A stretch of 64,000 nucleotides of DNA from the NCBI RefSeq assembly GCF_003710915.1, contig NZ_RHHR01000010.1, forward strand, positions 124,001-188,000, read 5' to 3'. The notes under the pieces are model-generated. The model searched no databases. It saw only the letters and a program-made list of their open reading frames with translations, and was not told the origin of the DNA. This document shows, one piece after another, positions 34,654 through 44,941 of the stretch; the stretch's first letter is position 1; every line of letters starts with the position of its first letter. The translations under genes were made by a program, and so were the position numbers. This stretch comes from Brevibacillus invocatus. Lineage in GTDB: Bacteria; Bacillota; Bacilli; Brevibacillales; Brevibacillaceae.

Positions 34654-36312
34654 TTATGCGGTATCATTTTGTCCCTTAGTTTCTAACCCAATGGCTTGCA
34701 TCGCTTGTTCCCGTAGCTTGAACTTCTGTATTTTCCCTGACGCTGTCATCGGATACTCTTCAACAAACTGAATATAGTGAGGAACCTTGAACCGGGCGAT
34801 TCTTCCGTCACAGAACTCCTTCACCTCTTCAACCTTCAAGTCTTCTCCCGGCTTGACGCGAATGCAAGCAAGAACCTGCTCTCCATACTTGCTGTCGGGT
34901 ACTCCTACGACCTGCACATCCAAAATTTTCGGATGTGCATAGAGGAACTCTTCGACCTCACGGGGATAAATATTCTCCCCTCCGCGAATGATCATATCCT
35001 TTAGTCTTCCCGTGATCCGATAGTAGCCCTCCTCATCGATGGTCGCCAAATCGCCTGTATGCAGCCAGCCCTCAGCGTCGATGACCATCTTCGTCTGTTC
35101 TGGCATATTGTAATAGCCTTTCATCACCAAATAGCCACGGGTGCATAATTCTCCCTGGACATTTGCAGGCAGCGTTTCGCCTGTCACAGGATCGACCACT
35201 TTTGCCTCTACCCCGTCGTGAACTCTCCCCACCGTCGCCACTCTTCGTTCGATTGAATCCTCCGGTCTAGTCTGGGTAATGACTGGTGAAGACTCCGTCT
35301 GCCCGTAGGCGATCGTGATATCTCGAATCCCCATCTTTTCGACTACGTTTTTCATCACCTCGATCGGGCAAGGCGAGCCAGCCATGATCCCTGTGCGCAA
35401 CGAACTCAGATTACGCTGCTCAAAACTGGGATGATTCAGTTCGGCAATGAACATCGTAGGTACGCCATACAGAGCGGTGCAGTGCTCGTTTTCCACGACA
35501 GAAAGCACCAGACCCGGTTCGAAGGCGATTACCGGCACCATCGTGGCACCAGTCGCTACACAAGCCAAAGTCCCCATCACACAGCCAAAGCAGTGGAAAA
35601 AAGGAACGGGAATACATACTCTGTCTTCCGCACCGAGACGTTGGCATTCAGCGACCTTGATCGCATTATTGACGATATTGGAATGGGAAAGCATGACGCC
35701 TTTTGGAAAGCCTGTTGTACCTGATGTATATTGCATATTAATCACATCATCCGGATCGAGGGATCGCTGTCTCTTTATACGCTCCTGCTCATCCAGAAGA
35801 GTAGCTCGTTCCAACAGATCTTTCCAGGTAAACATACCAGGTTGACGATCTTCTCCTAGATAAATAACATTTTTCAAATGTGGCAGACGCGCTGACTCAA
35901 GCTTGCCTGGCTCACAATGATCGAGCTCCGGGCAGATCTCACGAACCATGTCCACATAATTGGCATCACGAAAAGAGCCAATTAGCAAAAGCGTGGTGGA
36001 TTCCGACTGGCGCAATAGGTACTCCAGCTCGTGGGTTCGATAGCTGGTATTTACCGTGACCAGCACTCCTCCCATTTTCGCGGAAGCAAACTGGGTAATG
36101 ACCCACTCTGGTACATTGGTCGCCCAAATCGCCATATTCTCTCCTTTTTGAATACCGAGAGACATGAATCCTTTTGCCACTTGATTGCAGATTTCCTGAA
36201 ATTCCTGATACGTATAGCGCAGCCCTCTTTCCTGATAGACCAGCGCTTCCTTTTGCCCGTATTTTTCTGTTGTCTCATCTAGCAGATCTCCAATGGTGAT
36301 CGTGCGCAGCAT
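34654..36312 (-). CDS. AMP-binding acyl-CoA synthetase
   Basis: A 552-residue adenylate-forming ligase that activates a carboxylic acid, probably a fatty acid, as acyl-AMP and then acyl-CoA. Visible motifs are the P-loop [18 protein letters not shown], the YGQTESSPV motif, [40 protein letters not shown], and the catalytic lysine near the end in [12 protein letters not shown]. Chain-length preference is not deducible. GGAGGTGGCG precedes the ATG. It stands alone and is not part of a visible beta-oxidation operon. Confidence 0.92.
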   Translation of the reverse strand: MLRTITIGDLLDETTEKYGQKEALVYQERGLRYTYQEFQEICNQVAKGFMSLGIQKGENMAIWATNVPEWVITQFASAKMGGVLVTVNTSYRTHELEYLLRQSESTTLLLIGSFRDANYVDMVREICPELDHCEPGKLESARLPHLKNVIYLGEDRQPGMFTWKDLLERATLLDEQERIKRQRSLDPDDVINMQYTSGTTGFPKGVMLSHSNIVNNAIKVAECQRLGAEDRVCIPVPFFHCFGCVMGTLACVATGATMVPVIAFEPGLVLSVVENEHCTALYGVPTMFIAELNHPSFEQRNLSSLRTGIMAGSPCPIEVMKNVVEKMGIRDITIAYGQTESSPVITQTRPEDSIERRVATVGRVHDGVEAKVVDPVTGETLPANVQGELCTRGYLVMKGYYNMPEQTKMVIDAEGWLHTGDLATIDEEGYYRITGRLKDMIIRGGENIYPREVEEFLYAHPKILDVQVVGVPDSKYGEQVLACIRVKPGEDLKVEEVKEFCDGRIARFKVPHYIQFVEEYPMTASGKIQKFKLREQAMQAIGLETKGQNDTA

Positions 36313-36390
36313 CGCGCCACCTCCGCATCATTAGACTGAATGTTCACAAAATAACACTTCTGTATCTCCTAATATATTCCTTCCCGAATA

Positions 36391-36428
36391 AAAAAAGAAA
36401 AAGCGTCCCCCAATCGGAACGCTTTTTC
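36391..36428 (-). terminator. Terminator after the 156-residue membrane-anchored protein gene
   Basis: On the minus strand AAAAAGCGTTCC pairs with GGGGACGCTTTTT (one G-T pair) and is followed by CTTTTTTTAT. It starts right after the stop at 36430. Confidence 0.88.
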
Positions 36429-36429
36429 C

Positions 36430-36900
36430 TTACTTCACTACGAAATTTTGTACGGCTTCCACCTTGTACGGCAGATGGTTGCTGTAATTCAGTTCCACGC
36501 GCAGTTCATGCTCGCCCTTGGGCAGCTTTTTCAAGAGAAACTCGGGTTGATAGATCATTCCTTTTGCCTCTCCATTGAGATAGAGATGTGCGTGACCTTC
36601 TCCGAAAACAGGCGTTTGACTCATGTCCCCGTTCTCATCCACAAACTGGAAGTTCTGCGTCAACAAGGAAACTTCCGCTGTCGTGCCATCTACAGCGATG
36701 TCCAAATTCAACGAAGGCTTTTCTGAACCGACTGGCTTGTTCACCGGTACGGTTGAGGCTGGAACACTTTCTCCACCTGGTCTGTAGGAGTCAGAGACGT
36801 TCAATGGATCCTTCACCAACAGCATGATCCCTGCCACCAGAACAATCAGGAAAACGATTCCACCCAAAATGAGATTACGCATACTGATAATAAAGACCTT
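36430..36900 (-). CDS. Membrane-anchored extracytoplasmic protein, function unknown
   Basis: A 156-residue protein with one N-terminal membrane segment (about residues 9-30, NLILGGIVFLIVLVAGIMLLV), then a Pro/Ser-rich spacer and a beta-rich domain ending GEGHAHLYLNGEAKGMIYQPEFLLKKLPKGEHELRVELNYSNHLPY. The GHAHLYLNG...LPKGEHELRV pattern looks like an immunoglobulin-like or copper-chaperone-like fold, but I cannot assign a family. The ATG at 36900 follows GGGAGAGG. It is transcribed alone after the yajQ-type gene. Confidence 0.75.
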   Translation of the reverse strand, partial: KVFIISMRNLILGGIVFLIVLVAGIMLLVKDPLNVSDSYRPGGESVPASTVPVNKPVGSEKPSLNLDIAVDGTTAEVSLLTQNFQFVDENGDMSQTPVFGEGHAHLYLNGEAKGMIYQPEFLLKKLPKGEHELRVELNYSNHLPYKVEAVQNFVVK

Positions 36901-36994
36901 CATGGCTCGCCTCTCCCTTTCGCTAGTGCTTGTCACTTATTTGTACATGCATACGCGAAAAGAAGATCTATTAGAAGCAAAACTTTTCTAGTCT

Positions 36995-37486
36995 TTACCG
37001 ATAGTTGATAAATTGCACATCCAAAGGCAGGTCTGATTTGCGGATCGCTGCAATGATCATCTGCAGCTCATCCTTGCTTTTTCCCGTCACGCGCACTTGA
37101 TCATCCTGGATCTGTGTCTTCACTTTCAAACCTGCATCCTTGATGATATTCGTGATTTTTTTCGCATTTTCCTTATCGATCCCTTGCACGAGCTTGACGC
37201 GCTGCCGTACGGTTCCACCCGCTGCAGGCTCGATCTTTCCGTAATCCAGGTTCTTGATCGGGACATCCCGCTTCACCAGCTTGCTGATCAAAATATCCTT
37301 GACCTGGCCCAACTTAAACTCATCATCCGAAACGAGCACGAGCTCTTCCTTATCCAATGAAATGCTGCTCTTGCTGCCCTTGAAATCAAAACGGTTTTCG
37401 ATTTCCTTGACCGCAGTATGAATCGCGTTGGTCACTTCCGACAAATCTACCTTGGAGACAATGTCAAAAGAACTTTCTTTGCTCAT
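36995..37486 (-). CDS. YajQ family nucleotide-binding protein
   Basis: A 163-residue protein of the YajQ/UPF0234 family with two ferredoxin-like halves. Conserved parts are [38 protein letters not shown] at the start, [25 protein letters not shown] in the middle, and [27 protein letters not shown] at the end. Some homologues bind cyclic di-GMP and affect virulence genes; the role in Firmicutes is not settled. It lies 33 bases after the SDR gene and may share its transcript. Confidence 0.93.
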   Translation of the reverse strand: MSKESSFDIVSKVDLSEVTNAIHTAVKEIENRFDFKGSKSSISLDKEELVLVSDDEFKLGQVKDILISKLVKRDVPIKNLDYGKIEPAAGGTVRQRVKLVQGIDKENAKKITNIIKDAGLKVKTQIQDDQVRVTGKSKDELQMIIAAIRKSDLPLDVQFINYR

Positions 37487-37519
37487 GTAAAGACCCCTTT
37501 ACGATTTCATTTGTTGAGC

Positions 37520-38308
37520 TTATATGGCTTTGACCAGACCTCCGTCCACCAGCAATGCCTGTCCCGTAACGTAGCTATTGGCAGGGGAGGCGAGGAAGGT
37601 AACCATCCGCGCAAATTCATCCGGTTGTCCATATCGGCCAAGTGGAATAAAGGACTCTTCCTGGATACGCACTTCTTCCATCGTCATGTTGGTACGCTCT
37701 GCTTGATTTTGATCCAGTTGTGCCACGCGGTCTGTCGCAATCCTTCCCGGTCCGATCGTATTGATCAAAATGCCATCCGGGCCAAGCTCTGTGGATAAGG
37801 TCTTTGCGAGTCCCACGACACCCGTGCGGAAGGTATTGGAAAGGATCAGATTTTCCAAAGGCTGTTTGATGGAGGACGAGGTGAAATTGATAATCCGTCC
37901 GAATTGTTTGGCACGCATATGGGGCAGGACGGCGCGGATCGCGCGAACGTAGCTGAGCAGATTCAATTCAAACGCTTTGATCCAATGCTCATCCTCAAGC
38001 TGATCAAACCTGCCTGGTGTCGGTCCGCCGGAATTGTTGATCAAAATGTCAACGCCGCCAAAACGCGCAACGGTTTCCTCTACGATGCGCGAAATATCTG
38101 CTGCTTGCGTCACATCGGCTACTACAGCCAGAGACTCTCTTCCTGTCGCTTGCAAGATCTCTGCTTTTACTTTTGACAGTGCTGCTTCATCGCGGCCGCA
38201 GATGGTCACGTTAGCGCCTTCATGAGCCAAGCACACTGCTGTCGCTTTGCCCAATCCTTTACTTGAAGCGAGTACGATTGCTGTTCTTCCCTGTAATTGC
38301 AAATCCAT
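37520..38308 (-). CDS. SDR family protein lacking the usual Tyr-x-x-x-Lys
   Basis: A 262-residue short-chain dehydrogenase-like protein. The NAD(P)-binding pattern is intact ([50 protein letters not shown]), and the catalytic serine is present in FTSSSIKQP. Where YxxxK is expected the sequence reads [19 protein letters not shown], so both tyrosine and lysine are replaced. This is seen in a subset of SDR proteins, so either an altered mechanism or a non-reductase role is likely. The second ATG (38308) fits the GAGAGGGG site better than one two codons earlier. It starts upstream of yajQ. Confidence 0.88.
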   Translation of the reverse strand: MDLQLQGRTAIVLASSKGLGKATAVCLAHEGANVTICGRDEAALSKVKAEILQATGRESLAVVADVTQAADISRIVEETVARFGGVDILINNSGGPTPGRFDQLEDEHWIKAFELNLLSYVRAIRAVLPHMRAKQFGRIINFTSSSIKQPLENLILSNTFRTGVVGLAKTLSTELGPDGILINTIGPGRIATDRVAQLDQNQAERTNMTMEEVRIQEESFIPLGRYGQPDEFARMVTFLASPANSYVTGQALLVDGGLVKAI

Positions 38309-38452
38309 TTTCATACCCCTCTCGATTTGAAAATATCATTATGTATTCTTCTTACCTTTTATTCTACAGAACTTTCAGATGAACGAAAAGCAAAAGAGGA
38401 GGTGCAAGCACACTTCCCCTCCCCTTTTACTTTGTTTTTTTCGATTACGATT

Positions 38453-41400
38453 CTAAACGGGCTCTACGATTGCTTTTTTTGCTGCCCTTTTCGCTTCTCT
38501 TCGCGCGATTCGCTTTTCCTTGGCACCTTCAAACAAGGAGTACAACACCGGAACGAGAATGAGAGTTACCATCGTATGGAACACAAGTCCTGAGATGACC
38601 GCTGTGGCGAGTGGCGCTTCAAGGTCGGAGCCTTCCGCCATCGCAAGAGCCATGGGCAGCATGCCGAGAATAGCCGTCAGTTTCGTCATGATGACCGGAC
38701 GAACCCGCTCCTTGGTTCCCTGTACAATCGCTTCTGACAGACTCATCCCACGTTCACGCAGCAAATTGATTCTATCAATCAACAGGATGGCATTGGACAC
38801 GACGATCCCGATCAGCATGATCATGCCGATCATCGCCATTTCCCCAAATATCCGTTGTGTGACAACAAATCCAATCACGACACCAACTAAGGCCATCGGA
38901 ATCGTTAACAAAATGATCAGAGGCTGTGAAATACGGCCAAACTGAGCCACCATAATCACGTAGATCAAAGCGAGAACACCTGCAAATACGAGAAGTCCTT
39001 GTGTCATATTTGCACTTTGCTCTTTCAGCTTCCCTGCAATCTCTACCTCATAGCCGGCTGGAACAGCGAGATTGGGCAATTTTACTCCGATTTCGCGTCC
39101 TACAATACCGAGATCCGTGCCTAGCAGCTCTGCTGATACCGTCACAATGCGATCTCCCTGCTCCCGTACGATCACGACCGGTGATTTGCTATAGGTCACC
39201 TCGACCAGCTCCGAGAGAGGAACCTGCGCACCAGAATTTGTAGTAATCATAATCTGACGCAGTTGTTCTGGATGCTTCAGCCAATCTTCCGGCATTTGGG
39301 CGACAACCTCAACGTCCAGTCCATCCTTGGAGATGGAAGTAACCGATTGTGTTCCAATCAGTGTGCTGATCTGTTGCAGCATGGAGCGATGATCGACATC
39401 AAAACGAGCCAACGCCTCTTGCTTGGGAATCAGGGTTACTTTTTCTTTCCCTTCCTGAAAGTCATTGCGAATGTTATTGACACCTTGAATACTAGCGAGC
39501 ATGGCCTCAACCTCTTTGGAGATGCTAGCCATCTGCTCCATATCGTCACCCTTGATATCCAGTTGAATCGGAGCTTCCGTACCCTGCCCCCCAAAGGCTG
39601 TCGTTATGCTTTCCGTGCCTTCGATCGCCTTCAGCCGTTCATTGATATCGAAAGTCAACGCTTCCTTGTCACGACTTCGTTCTTTCTTTCCTTTCAAGGA
39701 AATGAAAATCTCGGAGGAGCTTTTGCTCGCAAAGAAAAACACATCTTTCACTTCCGGCATATCACGCAGTGCTTGTTCTGCCTGCATGGAAACCTGCTGT
39801 GTCGCCTCCAGCGTAGATCCTTTTGGCATATTGATGTTGGCAAATACGAGGTTTTCATTTACATCCATGCCTTGGCCCATTTTCATCATGGGCATCATGA
39901 AACCTACGCCCACGAGCAACAAAATGGAGGCAATCACCGTTTTGACCCGATGGCGCAATGCCCATTTCAAAATGCGCTGAAAGGCTCTCACGATGACATG
40001 GTCTCGAGACTCACCCTCCAGAGTTACTTTTTTGTCTTTCTGCAAGAATCGGTCTGAAAATACAGGGACAAAAAAGAATGCTGCAATGGTAGATGCAATG
40101 ATGGCAGATGAAACCGTGAAGGCAATCGTCGCCAAAATCGGCTTTAACCAGTCTTCAAAATCAGCAAAGACGAGTGGCAAAAAGACGACGATGATGGTTA
40201 ATTGAGACGTAAAAACAGGTGTCAGAACCTCGCGCGTTCCTTTTACAATCGCTTGCGAGAGCGGCTCCCCCTTCTCGCGGAAGTGATAGATGCTCTCCAG
40301 AACCACGATTGCGGCATCTACGATCAGCCCGACCGACAAGCTGAGGGAAATCAAGGTAACCATATCGATGTTGTAGCCGCCGATCTTCATCGCAATAAAG
40401 GTCATCAGTGCTGATAGGGGCAAAGTTGTCGCAATAACCAGCGTCACCCGCCAATTGCGTAAGAAAAGAAACAGTATGAGTATCGCCAGTGCTCCACCAA
40501 TCATCAACTCGCGACTCAGATTGCTGACAGCGTGCTTAATGTAGGAGACGGCTTCTACCATCACTTTCAGTTCATATTGACCACTGGCCTCTGCGTTGAT
40601 TTGCTGAACGACCTTTTCCACTTCGCCTTGCGTCGTGATCAGATCACTGCCATCTGAACGTTTTACCGAAAGATAGATAAATACTCCTCCGTTGGTCAAA
40701 GCGACGGAGTCCTTCACTTTTCCACGCAGATCTTCAACCCGCGCGAGCTGACTCAAAGCCACCATGCCACGCGGGGTGTCAATGGTGAGCTGATTCATTT
40801 CCTGAACAGTATTATACGTATTATCAATCATGACTACGGTATCAAAACCGATGTTTTCCAATGTGCCTACAGCCTGTTTCCAGTTCGTCTGCTGGAGCTG
40901 CCCGATGACTTGCGCAGGTGTTGTCTGATACGCATTCAATTGCTCTGGAAGCAAGGTGATCGCGATTTTGTTCTCAAAGCTGCGATCCGATATATCTACT
41001 TCCTTGACTCCAGGTACTGCTTCAATGCGATCCTTGATCGTTGTTTTGGCCAAGCCAAGCATTGCTTGAGGATCTGCTCCGACGAGTGCGTAGTCGATCA
41101 GCGCGTCATCCCCGAGATTGGCTTGATTCACGTTGATGGTATCGACAGCTTTCGGAAAATCGTTGCGAACCCTGTTTACTGCGTTTTGAACTTCCTGCTT
41201 GACCCTTTCCCCTTGACCTTCCTCTGCGATGATTTGGATAGAGCTACGACCTGTACTTGTACTGGATGAGTACTCTTTGATTCCGGAAATCGATTTGAGC
41301 TCCTGCTCGATCTTTTTGGTCACCTTTTCTTCCATTTCTTCAGGCGGCAGGGCTCCTCCCGCTGCATTGACTGTAAGCCATGGAAAGTTGGATTTGGGCA

Positions 41401-41512
41401 CTAATTCAATGTTAAAAGTGAACAACGAACCGATGCCTGCGATCACAATCAGAAACGTAATCAGATAGACGATCAGTCTTCGTTTGAGCAGGAAGAGAAT
41501 CATTCGAATCAT
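38453..41512 (-). CDS. RND family efflux permease (SwrC/AcrB type)
   Basis: A 1019-residue proton-driven efflux pump of the HAE1 branch, with 12 predicted membrane helices and two large extracytoplasmic loops in the usual repeated arrangement. Marks include ITFLIVIAGIGSLFTFNIELVPKSNFPWLTV at the start, GGALAILILFLFLRNWRVTLVIATTLPLSALMTF and SLSLSVGLIVDAAIVVLESIYHF in helices 4 to 6. Gram-positive homologues such as B. subtilis SwrC export surfactin and other amphipathic compounds. It is two bases after its adaptor gene. The substrate here is unknown. Confidence 0.94.
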   Translation of the reverse strand: MIRMILFLLKRRLIVYLITFLIVIAGIGSLFTFNIELVPKSNFPWLTVNAAGGALPPEEMEEKVTKKIEQELKSISGIKEYSSSTSTGRSSIQIIAEEGQGERVKQEVQNAVNRVRNDFPKAVDTINVNQANLGDDALIDYALVGADPQAMLGLAKTTIKDRIEAVPGVKEVDISDRSFENKIAITLLPEQLNAYQTTPAQVIGQLQQTNWKQAVGTLENIGFDTVVMIDNTYNTVQEMNQLTIDTPRGMVALSQLARVEDLRGKVKDSVALTNGGVFIYLSVKRSDGSDLITTQGEVEKVVQQINAEASGQYELKVMVEAVSYIKHAVSNLSRELMIGGALAILILFLFLRNWRVTLVIATTLPLSALMTFIAMKIGGYNIDMVTLISLSLSVGLIVDAAIVVLESIYHFREKGEPLSQAIVKGTREVLTPVFTSQLTIIVVFLPLVFADFEDWLKPILATIAFTVSSAIIASTIAAFFFVPVFSDRFLQKDKKVTLEGESRDHVIVRAFQRILKWALRHRVKTVIASILLLVGVGFMMPMMKMGQGMDVNENLVFANINMPKGSTLEATQQVSMQAEQALRDMPEVKDVFFFASKSSSEIFISLKGKKERSRDKEALTFDINERLKAIEGTESITTAFGGQGTEAPIQLDIKGDDMEQMASISKEVEAMLASIQGVNNIRNDFQEGKEKVTLIPKQEALARFDVDHRSMLQQISTLIGTQSVTSISKDGLDVEVVAQMPEDWLKHPEQLRQIMITTNSGAQVPLSELVEVTYSKSPVVIVREQGDRIVTVSAELLGTDLGIVGREIGVKLPNLAVPAGYEVEIAGKLKEQSANMTQGLLVFAGVLALIYVIMVAQFGRISQPLIILLTIPMALVGVVIGFVVTQRIFGEMAMIGMIMLIGIVVSNAILLIDRINLLRERGMSLSEAIVQGTKERVRPVIMTKLTAILGMLPMALAMAEGSDLEAPLATAVISGLVFHTMVTLILVPVLYSLFEGAKEKRIARREAKRAAKKAIVEPV

Positions 41513-41514
41513 GC

Positions 41515-42744
41515 TTATTCTCCTCTCGCCTCAACTTTTTGTCCCTCAACGTAGAAGGTAATCCCACTTTTCAAAAGTTGGTCCCCATCGTTGATTCCTG
41601 ACAAGATTTCAATGTGATCGCCTGTCAATTGTCCAATTGCCACTTCTTTTTTCACTACGACCCCATCTACAACCGCCATCACGTAGTTGGAAGACTTGCT
41701 CACACCCACGCTCTCCAGCGGAACGAGGAAGCCATTGATAGGACGTTGAACCTTGATCGTTGCAGACATCCCTCCACGCAGGGTCCCATTCGGATTGGAG
41801 ACCGCGACCTCTACCCGATACCGACCAGTCTGTTTATCAATAACAGGCGAGACGAACGTAATGGTTCCTTCCCTGCTTTCTTGATCCTGAGAAACGACTT
41901 GAACCTTGCCGTTTTTGGAAAAAAGGGCGATAGCGTCATTCGTAACATCCAACGTTACCTTTACTTCAGACAAATCCACCACATGGATCATTTGTTCACC
42001 TGGAGATACCTGCTCGCCTACCTGCTTAAACACATCAACAACGGTCCCGGCAAAAGGAGCCGTAATCCTTGCATCGTCCATGCTTTTTTTGGCTCTTTCC
42101 ACCTGGCTTGCCGCTTGCTTGATTGATGCATTGGCCATTGCCACATCCTCCGGTTCAGCTGCACGCAGCAAGGAGTCTAAAGCAAGCTGTGCATTTTTCA
42201 CCGAAATCTCAGCATTCGTCAGCTCTCTTCTGCGCTGGTCCATTTCACTTTGCGATATCGCTCCGCCTGCGAGTAGCTTTTCTCCTGTCTCAACCTCTTG
42301 CTTCGCCTTCGTCAGCTGATTTTGCGCGCTTGTGACCTGCAATCTTTGTTGTTCAACCGCCTCTTCTGTCGCTCCTTTTAATGTCTTCGACTTGCGGGCT
42401 GCCGCTTCGGCCACCTGACTGGAAGCTGCTTCTACTTCCTTCTGATAATATTGGGTATCCAGAGTAGCCAGTAGCTGACCTTCCGTGATTTTGGCTCCCT
42501 TGACCGCACCGATAGACGAAATCGTGCCTCCTGTTCCAAATGGCAGTACGGCCTCGCGCTTGGCCTCCATGATGCCTGTCAATTCCATAAAGACTGGTGT
42601 TGATTCTTTTTTTACAGTAACCACTTCTACCACCTTTGCCTGCACAGTCTCTGCTTGGGCTAGGTTGGCTTCCTCCGGCGCTCCACTGCAGCCAGCTGTT
42701 ACGAGCAAAAGTGATGCAAGGATCATGGTCGTTCGTCTGTTCAC
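41515..42744 (-). CDS. RND periplasmic-adaptor-type lipoprotein (HlyD/MFP family)
   Basis: A 409-residue membrane fusion protein. The signal region MNRRTTMILASLLLVTAGC ends in a lipobox cysteine, so it is anchored to the outer face of the membrane. Then come a lipoyl-like half (GTGGTISSIGAVKGAKITEGQLLATLD), a long coiled-coil hairpin (about residues 110-200, rich in Ala, Gln, Lys, Glu), the second lipoyl half ARITAPFAGTVVDVFKQVGEQVSPGEQMIHVVD, and a beta-barrel with GGMSATIKV. The start is GTG, nine bases after GGAGG. Paired with the RND pump directly downstream. Confidence 0.93.
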   Translation of the reverse strand: MNRRTTMILASLLLVTAGCSGAPEEANLAQAETVQAKVVEVVTVKKESTPVFMELTGIMEAKREAVLPFGTGGTISSIGAVKGAKITEGQLLATLDTQYYQKEVEAASSQVAEAAARKSKTLKGATEEAVEQQRLQVTSAQNQLTKAKQEVETGEKLLAGGAISQSEMDQRRRELTNAEISVKNAQLALDSLLRAAEPEDVAMANASIKQAASQVERAKKSMDDARITAPFAGTVVDVFKQVGEQVSPGEQMIHVVDLSEVKVTLDVTNDAIALFSKNGKVQVVSQDQESREGTITFVSPVIDKQTGRYRVEVAVSNPNGTLRGGMSATIKVQRPINGFLVPLESVGVSKSSNYVMAVVDGVVVKKEVAIGQLTGDHIEILSGINDGDQLLKSGITFYVEGQKVEARGE

Positions 42745-42822
42745 AATAATTCCTCCATTTACCTCTCAATCATTCTCTTGCGTTATTGTGCCAGTTTTTA
42801 CCTCTACACCAAACAGTCAACG

Positions 42823-42853
42823 GGTGGAACTTTTCCTCCTCCTCAAGACGGAG
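42823..42853. repeat. 31-base intergenic motif, copy B
   Basis: Second copy of the GGTGGAAC ... AAGACGGAG motif also present at 24833-24863, same orientation and same length, about 80 bases before the RND adaptor start. By hand count 23 of 31 bases agree. Confidence 0.35.
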
Positions 42854-42879
42854 AGCATGCCTGCTAAATTAGAAAACTT

Positions 42880-42974
42880 GGCTACGCCAAGCTTTTGGCG
42901 GAGCCTTAGTTGCACTTATACTATCTTCCGCTAATCTTTTTAGCGCTTTAGCGCACTTAAACTTTCCGATAGTA
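42880..42974. repeat. Cluster of inverted repeats between the RND and pepF genes
   Basis: Three hairpin-forming segments are packed together: GGCT-CGCCAA / TTGGCG-AGCC at 42880-42905; a TACTATC / GATAGTA pair spanning 42919-42974; and inside it CGCTAA / TTAGCG and GCGC-TTTA-GCGC at 42929-42954. The stretch has no open reading frame of note. It could be a structured RNA, an upstream regulatory site of the RND operon or the remnant of a small mobile element. Confidence 0.5.
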
Positions 42975-43012
42975 CAAAAAAAAACCGCCAGAGTTTTCCC
43001 TCTAGGCGGTTG
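42975..43012 (-). terminator. Terminator of pepF
   Basis: On the minus strand AACCGCC and AGAG pair with CTCT and GGCGGTT around GGGAAAA with one bulge, followed by a run of nine or more T. It directly follows the pepF stop. Confidence 0.9.
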
Positions 43013-43033
43013 TAGTCTTGGTATTAAGCACTT

Positions 43034-44845
43034 TTACGATTCTGCGATGAGCTGCTCCATCTCTTCCAGCAATTCCTTGAACACGGCCAATGCTTCGCGA
43101 ATCGGCTCTGGCGAAGTCATATCTACCCCTGCACCCTTCAGGAGGTTGAGCGGATAGTCCGAGCTGCCCCCCTTGAGGAATTGCAGATAGCGGTTCACAG
43201 CCGGTTCTCCTTCCTCCAATATCTGTTTGGAGAGAGAGGTCGCTGCGGAAAAACCTGTCGCGTATTTGTAGACGTAGAAATGGCGGTAGAAGTGCGGAAT
43301 TCGTTCCCACTCCAGATCAATTTCCTTGTCTATAACCATCTCTGGTCCGTGGTACGCCACATTCAGCTCGCGATACAGCTCATTGAGGCGGTCAGCTGTC
43401 AGCGGCTCACCTTCCTCTTCCTTGGCATGTATGATTTTCTCAAACTCCGCAAACATGGTCTGCCGGAAAACCGTCCCCCGGAATTGCTCCAGGTAGTAGT
43501 TGATCAGGTACATCCGTTTTTGCTTGTCAGTCGTGGTTTTGAGCAGATGATCCATGAGAAGGGCTTCGTTCAGGGTAGAGGCCACTTCCGCAACAAAGAT
43601 TTTATAATCGGCATACGTGTACGGTTGATTTTTGTTCGAATAATAGCTGTGCAGGGCATGCCCCATTTCATGAGCGAGAGTGAACATGTTGTTGACGTTG
43701 TCCTGGTAGTTCATCAAGACAAACGGATGAGTCGTATAGGCCCCCCAGGAGTAGGCGCCACTTGTTTTTCCCTCGTTTTCATGCACATCAATCCAGCCAT
43801 TGGTGAAGCCTTCCCCAAGCACTTTACCATAGTCGTCGCCTAGCGGGTGCAGTGCTTCCTTGATGGTTTGAACAGCCTCGTCGTAAGGAATTTTCATATC
43901 CACTTCCGGAACGATCGGCACATACAAATCATACATGTGCAGCTCGTCGACACCGAGCGCTTTTTTACGCAAGGCGATATAGCGATGCATGAGCGGCAAG
44001 TGCTCACGAATCGTCGCAATCAGATTGTCGTATACCGATACGTCCACATTGTCCGCGAACAGTGCAGAGTAAAGAGCAGAAGGATACTTCCGTGTACGTG
44101 CGTAGAAGACATCTGCTTTTACTGACGAAGTCAATGCTGCGGCAATTGTATTGCGGAATTTGCCATATGTGCTGTACAGAGCCTCAAATGCTTCTTTGCG
44201 CACCCTGCGATCCTTGCTTTCCATAAACTGCGTGTAGCGACCTTTTGTCAGCTCTACCTCTTCCCCATTTTCGTCCTTGATCATGGGGAACTTGATGTCA
44301 GCATTGTTCAGCATGCCGTAGATTTTGGAGGGCGCTGAAGCCAGTTCGCTCATGTTGGCCAGGAGCTCTTCCTCCTCCGACGATAACGTATGTGGCTTGA
44401 ATCGGGTGATTTCATTAAGCAAGATCCGGTAATGGGCCAAGCCGGAATTCTGGTTGATCCACGACTCCAGCTCCTCCGTCGGAATGTCCAGGATCTCTGG
44501 CTGTATGTACGAAGTGGAGCCATACACTTGTGTGCTCAATGCAGTAGCACGGTCAGTCAAGCCCTGGTAGGTGCTGTTTGCATTGTCCTCATCACGTCTC
44601 ATGCGCGCATACACGTAGACCTGATCCAGCGTTTTCAACAATTCATCCTGCAGGGTGAGAGCATCCAGCAAATGCTGCGCGGACTGACTCAGCGTTCCCT
44701 TCTTGGCAGCCAGCTCATCTGAGAGCTTCTTTGCTTTCTGTACATCTTGTTCCCAGGCTGCATCAGTGGGATAAATATCCTCTAGACGCCACTTGTCTTC
44801 TGCTGCAATTTCACTACGTTTCGGCAGAGTTTTACTTTTACTCAA
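43034..44845 (-). CDS. pepF: Oligoendopeptidase F (M3B)
   Basis: A 603-residue zinc metallopeptidase that cleaves oligopeptides of roughly 7 to 17 residues inside the cell. The active-site motif is FTLAHEMGHALHSYYS with the third ligand region EVASTLNEALLMDHLL. The N-terminal W-R-L-E-D-I-Y segment is the PepF hallmark. The start is taken as TTG 44845, eight bases after AAGGAG; an upstream GTG in the same frame lacks spacing. It is monocistronic, with a strong terminator. Length matches the family. Confidence 0.95.
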   Translation of the reverse strand: MSKSKTLPKRSEIAAEDKWRLEDIYPTDAAWEQDVQKAKKLSDELAAKKGTLSQSAQHLLDALTLQDELLKTLDQVYVYARMRRDEDNANSTYQGLTDRATALSTQVYGSTSYIQPEILDIPTEELESWINQNSGLAHYRILLNEITRFKPHTLSSEEEELLANMSELASAPSKIYGMLNNADIKFPMIKDENGEEVELTKGRYTQFMESKDRRVRKEAFEALYSTYGKFRNTIAAALTSSVKADVFYARTRKYPSALYSALFADNVDVSVYDNLIATIREHLPLMHRYIALRKKALGVDELHMYDLYVPIVPEVDMKIPYDEAVQTIKEALHPLGDDYGKVLGEGFTNGWIDVHENEGKTSGAYSWGAYTTHPFVLMNYQDNVNNMFTLAHEMGHALHSYYSNKNQPYTYADYKIFVAEVASTLNEALLMDHLLKTTTDKQKRMYLINYYLEQFRGTVFRQTMFAEFEKIIHAKEEEGEPLTADRLNELYRELNVAYHGPEMVIDKEIDLEWERIPHFYRHFYVYKYATGFSAATSLSKQILEEGEPAVNRYLQFLKGGSSDYPLNLLKGAGVDMTSPEPIREALAVFKELLEEMEQLIAES

Positions 44846-44941
44846 CTTCCTCACTCCTTCATACTTCACTGGATGATCCTACCTGTATCGTATCGTATTC
44901 TCTCTCCCTGTTCAAATAGACATGGTCTTATCTTGCCAAAA

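Noticed and set aside
1-44845. Two M3 oligoendopeptidases as a duplication of one gene.
   Set aside because: Their N-termini differ strongly (MNMRWDLDVLYTSFDSPE versus the WRLEDIYP type), so they belong to different M3B branches.
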